A stretch of DNA of 64,000 nt from Asticcacaulis sp. SL142 (GTDB taxonomy: Bacteria; Pseudomonadota; Alphaproteobacteria; Caulobacterales; Caulobacteraceae): NCBI RefSeq assembly GCF_026625745.1, contig NZ_CP113061.1:186001-250000 (forward strand). Direction: 5' to 3'. The position numbers and the translations under genes are program-made. Positions within the stretch are counted from its first letter, which is position 1. Each line of letters opens with the position of its first letter. The notes under the pieces were generated by a model. It had not been told where the DNA came from and searched no databases. It saw nothing but the letters and a program-made list of their open reading frames with translations. Of this stretch, positions 34,710 through 43,932 are shown in pieces.

Positions 34710-35603
34710 ATGTCTGCCGAAGATTCAGGTGCGACCGACAGCGTTATTGATCTGATCGTGCCGCCGCGCGCCAAGGATCTGGGCGGGTTTCAGGTGCGCC
34801 GGCTGCTGCCGTTTGCCAGGCGGCGCATGGTCGGGCCGTGGATATTTTTTGATCACATGGGGACGGTTGATTTCGCGCCGGGTGCCGGATCGAACGTCCG
34901 GCCGCATCCGCATATCAATCTGGCGACCGTGACCTATCTGTTTGAAGGGGCCATTCTGCACCGCGATTCGGTGGGGTCGGTCGCGACGATCGTGCCAGGC
35001 GATATCAATCTTATGGTGGCCGGACGCGGGATCGTCCACTCGGAGCGCGAAGTGCCGGAAACCCTGGATCAGCCGCGCCGGATGCATGGTTTGCAATTGT
35101 GGCTGGCCTTACCCGAAGCCGATGAGGAAATTGATCCGGTCTTTTTTCATTATGATAGCGCTGTGCTGCCGAAAACCGAGGTTACCAGCGTGCCGGTGCG
35201 CGTCATGATGGGGCAGGCGTTTGGGGTGACTTCGCCCGTCAAGACCTATTCCCCGACCCTGTATGCCGAGGCGGCACTTACCGCCGGTCAAACCCTTGAT
35301 CTGCCGGAAGGGGTGGACGAGATGGCGGTTTATGTCGCGGCAGGAGTCGTGTCAGTTGACGGCGTTCCGGTCGATGAGTTCCATATGGCCATCCTTAAGC
35401 GCGGAACGACGGCAACCCTGACCGCGACGACCGATGCCCGTATCGCCATTATTGGCGGCGAGGGCATGGCGGAGCGCCATATCTACTGGAACTTTATCTC
35501 CTCACGGCCGGAGCGGATCGAGCAGGCCAAGGCCGACTGGAAAGCGGGCCGGTTCCCCAAGGTGCCCGGTGACGACATCGAATTTATCCCTCTACCAGAA
35601 TAG
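34710..35603 (+). CDS. Pirin family protein
   Basis: Bicupin. N-terminal cupin with metal-site residues in RPHPHINLATVTYLFEG and GRGIVHSERE; the C-terminal cupin follows after about residue 165. 297 residues. Some bacterial pirins have quercetin dioxygenase activity or bind pyruvate dehydrogenase; here the function is unknown. An AAGAGG ribosome site precedes the ATG. An OsmC-family gene follows 8 bases later, suggesting a small stress or redox unit. Confidence 0.93.
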   Translation: MSAEDSGATDSVIDLIVPPRAKDLGGFQVRRLLPFARRRMVGPWIFFDHMGTVDFAPGAGSNVRPHPHINLATVTYLFEGAILHRDSVGSVATIVPGDINLMVAGRGIVHSEREVPETLDQPRRMHGLQLWLALPEADEEIDPVFFHYDSAVLPKTEVTSVPVRVMMGQAFGVTSPVKTYSPTLYAEAALTAGQTLDLPEGVDEMAVYVAAGVVSVDGVPVDEFHMAILKRGTTATLTATTDARIAIIGGEGMAERHIYWNFISSRPERIEQAKADWKAGRFPKVPGDDIEFIPLPE

Positions 35604-35611
35604 AAAACCAT

Positions 35612-36034
35612 ATGACCAAAGTCCGCATATATGAGACCCATGCCAGTACCTACAGTGTCGCCATTGAGGTCGGTGCCCATAGCCTGATCGGTGATGAACC
35701 GGCCGATAAGGGCGGGCTGGATCTGGGGCCGTCGCCTTATGATCTTTTGACCTCTGCTTTAGGCGAATGTACGGCCATGACCGTGCGTTGGTATGCCCGC
35801 AGTCAGGGCTGGCCGGTCGATCAGATTGAGGTACGTGTCACCCACGAAAAGCGCGGATGGCAGGATGTGTTCACCAAATCCGTGCACATCACCGGCGACC
35901 TGTTGAGTGATGATCAGCGGGCCAAGCTGATTGAGGTTGCGTCCAAATGCCCGGTTCAGCGCACCTTGCTGGCGTCGGATACGGCGATCGAGACGGTGTC
36001 CGATATCGATGTATCGGCGCAAAATCGGGCCTGA
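35612..36034 (+). CDS. OsmC/Ohr family peroxidase-like protein
   Basis: 140 residues. Seen: GPSPYDLLTSALGECTAMTVRWYA with the first conserved Cys, and ASKCPVQRTLL with the second. The two cysteines act as peroxidatic and resolving residues in OsmC/Ohr peroxiredoxins that reduce organic hydroperoxides. This shape (YhfA-like, KCPVHRTL) is the OsmC branch. Follows pirin by 8 bases. Confidence 0.93.
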   Translation: MTKVRIYETHASTYSVAIEVGAHSLIGDEPADKGGLDLGPSPYDLLTSALGECTAMTVRWYARSQGWPVDQIEVRVTHEKRGWQDVFTKSVHITGDLLSDDQRAKLIEVASKCPVQRTLLASDTAIETVSDIDVSAQNRA

Positions 36035-36406
36035 TAGCGGGCCAAAATCCCCTATTCAAGTATATACGTAAGCATAGTGGTGGGGGGCCATCTCTATGCC
36101 CTAAGTGGCGCGTTTAGACTTCAAATACGTATTTTTACTAAAAATTTACAAATTTTAACTCGTTTTATTTCTAATTTTTAACAGATTCGTCAAAAAATTA
36201 ACTATCTGAAATTAAACCATAAAATGGCAAAATTAATCATTAATTTACCTTTTGGTGGTGGGTTTAAGTAAAAATTTTGACCGCTATGTTTATTTTTTGC
36301 TTTTCATTAGGGTTAATATGCGCTTTATTGCCTCACAGGCGAAAAACGCGCCGGATTCCTCCCTCGGTAGGTGCCGAGACCGGTAACAAGTATAAGAGTT
36401 AAACCC
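36035..36406. other. AT-rich 370-bp intergenic region
   Basis: Strongly AT-rich core (about 36120-36300) with many ATTAA/TTAAT words; no gene with a supported ribosome site. A 38-codon frame (ATG at 36286, TAA at 36400-36402) ends four bases before the next start but lacks a ribosome site. The region probably carries the promoter of the small membrane-protein gene; no exact CtrA (TTAA-N7-TTAA) site was found. Confidence 0.4.
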
Positions 36407-36643
36407 ATGTATGAGAAAAAAGTCCTGAATGGTTATGTAGTTGGCGGCTATGCTTGCGCCTTTGCATTTAGCCTCGTGGTCTGGGGTCTGCTTTTGTTTC
36501 AGGTCACCAAGTTTGACCTGCCGTTTAACGGCGCGTTCAATGCGTCCATGGCTGATGCCAGCGTGAACCTTAGCCATCAGCAGGTTCGCAGCGATATCAT
36601 TACGCGCGATACGCGTCTGCGCGCCGTACCGTCGGCGGGTTAA
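36407..36643 (+). CDS. Small single-pass membrane protein, 78 residues
   Basis: Start chosen at ATG 36407 (MYEKKVLNGYVVGG), with AAGAG about 9 bases upstream. One long hydrophobic helix (YACAFAFSLVVWGLLLFQV, about residues 17-35) is followed by a polar tail with Ser/Asp/Arg-rich sequence. No family recognised. It lies upstream of the M61 peptidase gene on the same strand with an 89-bp gap. Confidence 0.6.
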   Translation: MYEKKVLNGYVVGGYACAFAFSLVVWGLLLFQVTKFDLPFNGAFNASMADASVNLSHQQVRSDIITRDTRLRAVPSAG

Positions 36644-36732
36644 GCCGTTTCATTTGTAATTTTTAGGGCTTTACAAACCCGAACCGCTTTTCAATAGTGT
36701 CGTCTTTGCGTTGGTTAAGCAGGGGCGTTTCT

Positions 36733-38694
36733 ATGAAAAAACGGGTGTCGGCGGCGAGCTTTAGCTCGTCAGTGAGTTTGGTTCTGGCGGCCTTAGTGGC
36801 GCAAACGGCGTCCGCGCAAATCACGTCGCCGCCGCCCTATCAGGCCCCGCCAACTCCCGCCATTCCCGCCGCGCGTGATATTGCCTATCCCGGCACGCTT
36901 AAGATCTCCGTCGATGCCACCGATCTGGATCATCGCCGCTGGGTGGTGCGTCAGGTCGTACCGGTCGATAAGGCCGGTGAGATGGTGCTGATGACGCCAC
37001 TGTGGCTGCCGGGTAAACATTCGGCGCAAAAGTTTTCCGATAAGATCGCCAATGTCCGCTTTAGCGCGGGCGGGCAACCCCTGACCTGGCTGCGTGATCC
37101 GGTGGCCGTCAATGCGTTTCGCTTTACAGTGCCGGATGGGGTGACCGAAGTGGTGGCTGACTTTGAATATCTGGCCCCCATGACCCCAACCGCGGGGCGG
37201 ATCGTTCAGACCGACCTGATGGCCAATTTCCAGTGGGAACTGGCGTCCATGTATCCGGCGGGCTATTTCACCAGCCGCATCCCTGTTCAGTTGAGCCTGA
37301 AACTGCCGCAAGGCTGGTCGCACGCCAGCGCTTTGGAGGTCGAGTCCACGGCCGCAGATAATACCGTCACCTTCAAGCCGATATCCTACGACAACTTCAT
37401 CGATTCGCCGATGTTCGCGGGCAAATATTATAAGCAGTGGGATCTGACGCCGGCGGGCAAAAAGCCGGTGCGCCTCAATGTCTTTGCCGATAAGCCGGAC
37501 TACCTGGAGGCCAAACCCGAAGCCATCGACCTGCACCGTAAGATGGTGGCCCAGTCGGTTAAGCTGTTTAAATCCGAACACTATGACCACTATGACTTTT
37601 TGGTGCATCTGTCGGAAGAGCTGGGCGATATCGGTTTAGAGCATCATCGCTCTTCCGAAAACGGCCACGATATCAAATATTTCACCGACTGGACCAATGG
37701 CTATATCGGCCGTGACCTGCTGGCCCATGAGTTTACCCATTCCTGGGATGGCAAGTTCCGGCGTGGGGCCGATCTCTATACCCCCGATTTTCAGGAGCCG
37801 ATGCGTGGCAGCCTGTTGTGGGTCTACGAAGGCCAAACCCAGTATTGGGGCTATATGCTGACGGCGCGATCGGGCATGTTCACTAAGGAACAAACGCGTG
37901 AGGCGATCGCCCTGATCGCCGCTATCTATGATAATTTCAAGGGCACGGAATGGCGCCCGACGGTCGACACCACCAATGATCCGGTGATCTCCAGCCGCGC
38001 GCCTAAGAACTGGCTGTCGATGCAGCGCTCTGAGGATTACTATAATGTCGGCCTGCTGATCTGGCTCGATGCCGATACCCTGATCCGCGAAAAGACCGGC
38101 AATAAGAAATCGCTCGATGACTTTGCGGGGGCATTTTTTGGCGTTGAAGACGGCTCATGGGTGCCAGAAACCTACGAGTTCAAGGATGTGGTGGCGACCC
38201 TCAACAGCGTCTATGCCTATGACTGGGAGACCTTCCTGAAGGACCGGCTCTATAAGCCGATGACGGGCGCGCCGCTAGATGGGCTGGAGCGCGGCGGTTA
38301 TAAGCTGGTCTATACCTCAACCCCGACCGACTGGATCAAGTCGCGCGAAAAGGTTCAGAAAAACACCGACCTGAGCTATTCGTTAGGGCTTACGCTCAAT
38401 GCCACAGGCGATATTACCGGGACCCTCTGGGACGGTCCGGCGTTCAAGGCCAGGCTTGGGCAGGGCATGTCGGTGGTGGCGGTGAACGGCGTGGCCTATG
38501 AGGCCGATGGCATCAAGGCGGCAATCACAGAGGCCGCCAAACCTGACGCCAAGCCGATCAAACTGCTGATTAAAAAGGGCAAAGTCTATAAAACGGTCAC
38601 CATTGACTATAAGGGCGGCCTGCGCTATCCGCGCCTTGAGCGCATTGCGGGCAAACCGGCCTATCTCGATGATATTCTGACCGAAAAGAAGTAG
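36733..38694 (+). CDS. Exported M61-family (glycyl aminopeptidase-like) metallopeptidase with PDZ domain
   Basis: Start at ATG 36733 with AGGGGCG upstream. Signal peptide (MKKRVSAASFSSSVSLVLAA, cleavage near ASAQ), a beta-rich N-terminal domain, catalytic thermolysin-like domain with the zinc motif HEFTH at residues 332-336 (LLAHEFTHSWDGKFRR), and the downstream Glu in VYEGQTQYWG. The C-terminus resembles a PDZ domain (LGLTLNATGDITGTL, MSVVAVNGVAYEADG). 653 residues. It likely degrades peptides in the periplasm or outside the cell. Convergent with and directly abutting the exchanger gene. Confidence 0.92.
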   Translation: MKKRVSAASFSSSVSLVLAALVAQTASAQITSPPPYQAPPTPAIPAARDIAYPGTLKISVDATDLDHRRWVVRQVVPVDKAGEMVLMTPLWLPGKHSAQKFSDKIANVRFSAGGQPLTWLRDPVAVNAFRFTVPDGVTEVVADFEYLAPMTPTAGRIVQTDLMANFQWELASMYPAGYFTSRIPVQLSLKLPQGWSHASALEVESTAADNTVTFKPISYDNFIDSPMFAGKYYKQWDLTPAGKKPVRLNVFADKPDYLEAKPEAIDLHRKMVAQSVKLFKSEHYDHYDFLVHLSEELGDIGLEHHRSSENGHDIKYFTDWTNGYIGRDLLAHEFTHSWDGKFRRGADLYTPDFQEPMRGSLLWVYEGQTQYWGYMLTARSGMFTKEQTREAIALIAAIYDNFKGTEWRPTVDTTNDPVISSRAPKNWLSMQRSEDYYNVGLLIWLDADTLIREKTGNKKSLDDFAGAFFGVEDGSWVPETYEFKDVVATLNSVYAYDWETFLKDRLYKPMTGAPLDGLERGGYKLVYTSTPTDWIKSREKVQKNTDLSYSLGLTLNATGDITGTLWDGPAFKARLGQGMSVVAVNGVAYEADGIKAAITEAAKPDAKPIKLLIKKGKVYKTVTIDYKGGLRYPRLERIAGKPAYLDDILTEKK

Positions 38695-39663
38695 TCAGAC
38701 TACAAACAAAAACGCCATGTAACCGGCATAGGCCGCCAAGAAGCCCAGCGCGATCAGGCGGCCTATCTTGCCAAAGATATAGACACAAAGACCGGCCACT
38801 ACAGCCACACCCAATGCAATTGGGATATCGACCTGCGTAAAGCGGGCGTCGATAGGGACGGGCGTAATCAGGGCTGTGATTCCTAAGATGCCCAATATAT
38901 TGAAAATATTGGAGCCGATCAGATTGCCCAGCGCGATATCGCTCTGGCGCTTGAAGGCGGCAATCAGGGTCACGGCCAGTTCGGGCAATGATGTGCCAAC
39001 CGCCACCAGGGTCAGGCCGATCACCGCTTCGCTGATGCCAAAGTCGCGGGCGATGTTAGTTGCGCCCTTGACCAGGCTGTCGGCGCCCACCACCAGCGCC
39101 AGAAGACCCATAGATACCCAGGCCATGGCCATGAATATGCCCATCTCAGGCACGGTGGAATGGATGGCATGCTCCGGTTCAGGGCTACCGCGCTCCAGCA
39201 CGTAAACCACCACCAGATAGGTGATCAGGCAGCCCAGCATGATCTGGGCATCCAGCCGGTCAATGCCACCGCGATAAGCCAACACCAACAGCCCAATAGT
39301 GGCGACGATCATGACCGCCACGTCGCGTTGAATACCGGCACTTTTGCTGCTCATCGGGTAAATCAGGGCACCCAGACCCATAGTCAGCAGGATATTGGCG
39401 ATGTTGGAGCCGACGACATTGCCGACGACGATATCAGGCGTATCTTTTAGCGCCGCCTGTAGGCTGACCATCAGTTCCGGCATGGAAGTGCCAAAGCCCA
39501 CCACCGTCAGGCCGATAATCAGATTTGACAGCTTAAGCTTGCGCGCCAAGGCCGTTGCCCCGCGCACCAGTCCTTCGCCGCCGATAAACAGGAAAGTTAA
39601 GCCCGCCGCCACCCACAGATAGTCGGTATGCGCGCTAACCCAGCCCAGACCCTGATCGATCAC
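38695..39663 (-). CDS. Ca2+/Na+ exchanger, CaCA family (YrbG-like)
   Basis: Inner-membrane cation/Ca2+ antiporter of 322 residues with about ten hydrophobic segments. The two alpha repeats carry the hallmark motifs VGFGTSMPELMVSL...VGNVVGSNIANIL and VAVGTSLPELAVTL...LGNLIGSNIFNIL, with the Glu and Ser/Asn residues that bind Ca2+. It follows tamB on the same strand by 57 bp. Confidence 0.95.
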   Translation of the reverse strand: MIDQGLGWVSAHTDYLWVAAGLTFLFIGGEGLVRGATALARKLKLSNLIIGLTVVGFGTSMPELMVSLQAALKDTPDIVVGNVVGSNIANILLTMGLGALIYPMSSKSAGIQRDVAVMIVATIGLLVLAYRGGIDRLDAQIMLGCLITYLVVVYVLERGSPEPEHAIHSTVPEMGIFMAMAWVSMGLLALVVGADSLVKGATNIARDFGISEAVIGLTLVAVGTSLPELAVTLIAAFKRQSDIALGNLIGSNIFNILGILGITALITPVPIDARFTQVDIPIALGVAVVAGLCVYIFGKIGRLIALGFLAAYAGYMAFLFVV

Positions 39664-39720
39664 CTTAAGCCCCCATAGTCATTGCAATGGTAATTAAGGT
39701 TAATCCGGTTAGCTTGGCAA

Positions 39721-42700
39721 TCAGTAATCGCGCGAATATCTCACGTTGACGGCGGTGCCGCCCGCCGTGCCGGTCTGCGACAGTATGCTCAAACTGCGCG
39801 ACAGGGCGATTTCCAACTGGGTGGCCATAAAGCCCTTGGTGTCGGTGACAATTTCCACATAGACATTGTTGGTCAGGTATTTGCCCGCCGCCACCGCCGT
39901 GCCACGCCCGGCAGTATTGTCTTCACCTACCACGCGCAGACGGTCTATGCCGGTCGCAGCCCGCAGGGTGCCGAGCGGATTGACACCGCCGCCACCGGAG
40001 CTGAGTTGATTGAGCGACGCCGCCAGTTGCAGGGCCTGGGTCGCCGAAAGGTTAGTGACACTCTCGCCAAACAGAATCCGCGACAACACCTCATCCTGTG
40101 GCAGGGACGGGTCGGATGAGAACGCAATGGACGGTCGCTGGGCTGTGCCGGTGACATTTATCTGCCCGGTGATGTCCTCAACCACCGTAGAGGCGGCGAT
40201 CTCAATCTCCGGATTGGTCAGTTGCCCGCCTTCAAAGCTGATCACGCCGGTATCGAGCCTGAACTCACGACCGGCGAAATTATAGGTGCCGCGAATAGCA
40301 TTGAGGTTGCCGAGGATGCGCGGCGCGCGGGTTGTGCCGCCGACAGTGATATTGGCCCGCCATTCCGACTCCAGTCCTAGGCCTGACACAAAAATCTGAT
40401 TGTCGGCGCGTACCCGCACATCTAATCGCCAGTCTTTGGGTGGTGCTTTTTGACGCGGCGGAGGCCCTGCGGTTGTGATGGCCGGGCGGCGCACACCCTC
40501 TAACTCCGTGATTTCCGCAGCCCCTTGGGTGACGATCTTATAGCGCGTTTGCGGCAGGCGCAGATCACCCTTGATCAGGCCGCCGTCAGTGCCATCGGTG
40601 ATATCGAGCGTACCCGATACAGTTGAAGATATCTGATCCGACGCCGCCAGACGGGCATTGTTAAGCTTGGCGTTCAGTTGCAGCGGGAAGGCATTGTCCG
40701 CCGCCAGCGATACCCAGCCGGTAGCCGACACCGTGCCGTCACCAGCGCGTCCATCGAATTTACGGATCTCCAGCCGGTCATTGCTGAATTCACCCTCAAG
40801 ATTAATGCGGGTGATGCGGGTGCCAAACCCTGAGTGCTCATACGCCAGCCCATTGCCGCGCATGACGCCGCTGAGGCGCGGATCGCGGACTTGACCCGAA
40901 ATATCGGCGGCTACGGCAATAGTGCCGGACATGCTCTGATCGCCCTGAGCCGCCAGTGAAAACAGCACACTGGCCGGGCCGTTATAGCGGATGCCGCCGG
41001 TAATGCCGCCCTGACGCAAGCGTTCGACCCAGGTGCCGCCAGAGGCGGGATCAAGCTGAACCTGCATCCGGCCAATGACGCCGCCCAGCAGGTTCGCGCC
41101 GTTCTGGCGGAACACCGCGCGCAGGTCGCCACGCTCAGCGTCAAGCGTGCTGTCAATATTGATATCGACCGGCGTAGATACCGCGGCAATCGAGGAGCGG
41201 GTGAAATCATCGATCGTCAAACGGGCGCGCACATCGGGGATGTCATCGCCGTTCTGGGTGTAATCAAGGCTACCCGTCGCGGTGCCGCCAATGCCCGCAT
41301 CGGGGGCGATCGCATTGATGATGGCCAGATCGAAGCTGTCAAAGCGGGCCTGAGCCTTGATCGTGTCGCCAAACTGTCCGGCCAGTTGCACCTTACCCTG
41401 ATTGGTCGAAAGGGTAGACGGCAAGAGTTGATAACCAGTGCCGCGTTTGACGATCCGGGCGGGGGCTTCGGTTCTGACATTGATACCGTTAACGACGCCG
41501 TTGGCGGCAACCCGGTAAAGTTGCGGCGACAGATCGGCATTGACGGCCAGCCTAAACGGCACGCCGGATGAGCCGTTAAGTACCGCCTGCGCCGTGCCTT
41601 GATTATTGCGATAGTTGATTTTAACGCGGCCTTTTTCCACAAAAGTGGCGTTATAGTTGAGGTTCTGCGCCTGAACATCGGCAACGATTTCCGGCTGTTC
41701 ATAAAGCGCAATGGTCGCGTCAATCAAAGCGCGTCCGACCTGAATATTGTAATCGCCGGGCAGGGCGGCACCATTTGCGCGAGCGCTGATTTTCGCACTC
41801 TGTACATCATTGATTTCCATCAGGGACGCTACGCCGGTAATGCCTGAGCCGGTAAGGTTGAGATCGCCGGCGAACTTGCCACCGGGTGTTTGCTGTATAG
41901 TCCCTTTGGCGTCGATACCCGCCACACGCGCCTGATTGATGTCGAGGGTCAGCGGGCCTTCGCCTGAGCGGATATCGACATCGGCCAGCAGCGGACCATA
42001 GGCGGAGGCGCCTTCGGCCTTGACCTCATAGCCCACTTTGGAGGTGGTAAGGGTCGCGACCACATCGCGCAACTCAAGCCCAAGGCCGGGGCTTGCGGCG
42101 GTCAGCACCACTTTCGGGTTGTTGGCCGTGCCCGACACATTGGCGGTGAGGGGGCCATACTGCTTGGATGTGGCCTGCGCCTTGAGGGTAATCCCGCCGC
42201 CTTTGAGGGCATATCGGCCCTGAGCCGTTATATTAAAAGACGGCGATGTACCTTTGAAACTATTGAGGATCATGTCGCCATTGGCGGCGGTCGAAAACGC
42301 GCCGGATATTTTGGCATTGCCGCCCAGAAAACTTTGCAGACCGTCATTGAACAGCCGCTTTGACTGGATCTGAAATGAGCCCTTAATGCCGAATCCGCCA
42401 CCTTGACCATTCACGACCGGGCGCTGCACCAGTTCGGCGTCGGTGACGACGCTGACGATCCCTAAGCCTTCAACCCGGTAATCTTTGATGCGGCCCTTGA
42501 GCGCGCCCTGATAGATGCCGGTGCCGAAATCCGCCACCAGAAGCGCCGTGCCGTTCAGCTTATCCGAACGGATTTTCATATTGTCGCTTAACAGGCGGTT
42601 GTCGCTATAGGCCAGGTCGCCGTCCAGTCGCACATTGGTCAGCAGGCCATCGGCAGCGGCATTGACACCCCAGACGCGCTTAGCACCGCCCTTGACCGGA

Positions 42701-43932
42701 ATGATGATGTGGTCGCCGTCAATGCGCGACCGGCCTTCGATGCGGGCCGCTTCGACGGTGATTTTATTGAATTTCACCCAATCAGCGGACAGGTCGTAAT
42801 CGATCAGCGGACGTTTGAAATCACCGTCGATCAGGGCTTTCAGGTGGACATTTTTGCCCGACAGGTTTTTGTCAATGGCGGCGGCCTTAGTCAGTTCGGC
42901 ATCAATATTCAGCTTACCGAAGCGGGCATTTTTCAGGTCGATAATGCCGGCGGCCTTGATATCGAGCGCGTCGGATTTCAGGGCGAGCCTTCCATCGGCC
43001 ACACGATCTTTGACTTTAGTGGTCAGATCAATATTGACAGCGGGCGTCACCAGCGCTTGCGTCACGCCGCTCAGCAGCAAATCGGGCCGTAGATTGCCCT
43101 TCGCGGTAAAGGTGCCGTTGCGACCGTTCAGGGCCACATCGGCCAGACCGTTATCGCCCAGATGCCCCTCAATCCGGCCATCCCACACGTCCCAATTACC
43201 GCGACCATTTGCTGTGACGGTCAGGGCCTCATCCAGCCCTATGAGTGCCATGACTGCGCCGCCTTTGGGCGCGATCAGCAGGCCGTCGATAATCAGCCGG
43301 TTTTCTTTAGGCGTGGCATCAATCTTCAGCGCCAGCCGATCGGCGCGCGTCGAATTGGCCGCCGTATTGATCCGGATCTGGCCTTTTTTCAGATGGGCAT
43401 CACCCGATAAGGTCAGGGTTTGCGCACTCCCGGCTACACCCTGCGCCAGGTTAAGGCGCTCCACTGATAACTTACCGATATCCACCTTAAGGTCAGGCAG
43501 TTTGAACGGCTCGCTGGTCTTCTTCGGTGTCGGTTTAAACTCAGGGCGGCGGAGGACATCAATCCGCGCCGACGACAATTCTCGGACATCGACATGCTTA
43601 TTGAGGTAGGCAAACGGCCGCCAGTCGAGCGTCACCGCCGGGCTTTGGGCAAACACGCCCTTAGGGTCGGAGAGTTTGATATCGCGGATAACGGCACGCT
43701 TATACAGCGAACCCTCAATGCGCCCGACGCTGATTTTCAGGCCATTATCGAATTTGAGATTATTGACCCGGTCAAGCAGAAAGCCTTTGCCTGCGCCGCT
43801 ATCCAGCCCCCACACCGCCAGCAACAGCAGGGCGGCCATGAACGCGACGGTGAGCCCCGCGATTTTGGCGATGGTGGCCGTGCGCTTGGGCTTGGCTTTG
43901 GGCTCTGGTGAGGTTTCGGGTGTGTTGGTCAT
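39721..43932 (-). CDS. tamB: Translocation and assembly module subunit TamB
   Basis: Large AsmA-like/DUF490 protein of 1403 residues anchored by one N-terminal helix (IAGLTVAFMAALLLLAVWGL) and spanning the periplasm as a beta-taco. The C-terminal DUF490 domain is recognised by PEIEIAASTVVEDITGQINV, PSIAFSSDPSLPQDEVLSRI and LFGESVTNLSATQALQLAASL, ending in VNVRYSRDY. Works with TamA in outer-membrane protein insertion or phospholipid transport. The ATG overlaps the tamA stop by one base (TGATG). Confidence 0.96.
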   Translation of the reverse strand: MTNTPETSPEPKAKPKRTATIAKIAGLTVAFMAALLLLAVWGLDSGAGKGFLLDRVNNLKFDNGLKISVGRIEGSLYKRAVIRDIKLSDPKGVFAQSPAVTLDWRPFAYLNKHVDVRELSSARIDVLRRPEFKPTPKKTSEPFKLPDLKVDIGKLSVERLNLAQGVAGSAQTLTLSGDAHLKKGQIRINTAANSTRADRLALKIDATPKENRLIIDGLLIAPKGGAVMALIGLDEALTVTANGRGNWDVWDGRIEGHLGDNGLADVALNGRNGTFTAKGNLRPDLLLSGVTQALVTPAVNIDLTTKVKDRVADGRLALKSDALDIKAAGIIDLKNARFGKLNIDAELTKAAAIDKNLSGKNVHLKALIDGDFKRPLIDYDLSADWVKFNKITVEAARIEGRSRIDGDHIIIPVKGGAKRVWGVNAAADGLLTNVRLDGDLAYSDNRLLSDNMKIRSDKLNGTALLVADFGTGIYQGALKGRIKDYRVEGLGIVSVVTDAELVQRPVVNGQGGGFGIKGSFQIQSKRLFNDGLQSFLGGNAKISGAFSTAANGDMILNSFKGTSPSFNITAQGRYALKGGGITLKAQATSKQYGPLTANVSGTANNPKVVLTAASPGLGLELRDVVATLTTSKVGYEVKAEGASAYGPLLADVDIRSGEGPLTLDINQARVAGIDAKGTIQQTPGGKFAGDLNLTGSGITGVASLMEINDVQSAKISARANGAALPGDYNIQVGRALIDATIALYEQPEIVADVQAQNLNYNATFVEKGRVKINYRNNQGTAQAVLNGSSGVPFRLAVNADLSPQLYRVAANGVVNGINVRTEAPARIVKRGTGYQLLPSTLSTNQGKVQLAGQFGDTIKAQARFDSFDLAIINAIAPDAGIGGTATGSLDYTQNGDDIPDVRARLTIDDFTRSSIAAVSTPVDINIDSTLDAERGDLRAVFRQNGANLLGGVIGRMQVQLDPASGGTWVERLRQGGITGGIRYNGPASVLFSLAAQGDQSMSGTIAVAADISGQVRDPRLSGVMRGNGLAYEHSGFGTRITRINLEGEFSNDRLEIRKFDGRAGDGTVSATGWVSLAADNAFPLQLNAKLNNARLAASDQISSTVSGTLDITDGTDGGLIKGDLRLPQTRYKIVTQGAAEITELEGVRRPAITTAGPPPRQKAPPKDWRLDVRVRADNQIFVSGLGLESEWRANITVGGTTRAPRILGNLNAIRGTYNFAGREFRLDTGVISFEGGQLTNPEIEIAASTVVEDITGQINVTGTAQRPSIAFSSDPSLPQDEVLSRILFGESVTNLSATQALQLAASLNQLSSGGGGVNPLGTLRAATGIDRLRVVGEDNTAGRGTAVAAGKYLTNNVYVEIVTDTKGFMATQLEIALSRSLSILSQTGTAGGTAVNVRYSRDY

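Noticed and set aside
36120-36300. CtrA binding sites in the AT-rich spacer
   Set aside because: TTAA words occur but not with the 7-base spacing of the consensus; AT-richness explains them.
36286-36402. 38-codon frame just upstream of the small membrane-protein gene
   Set aside because: No ribosome site and an arginine-rich end without pattern; could be a leader peptide but unsupported.
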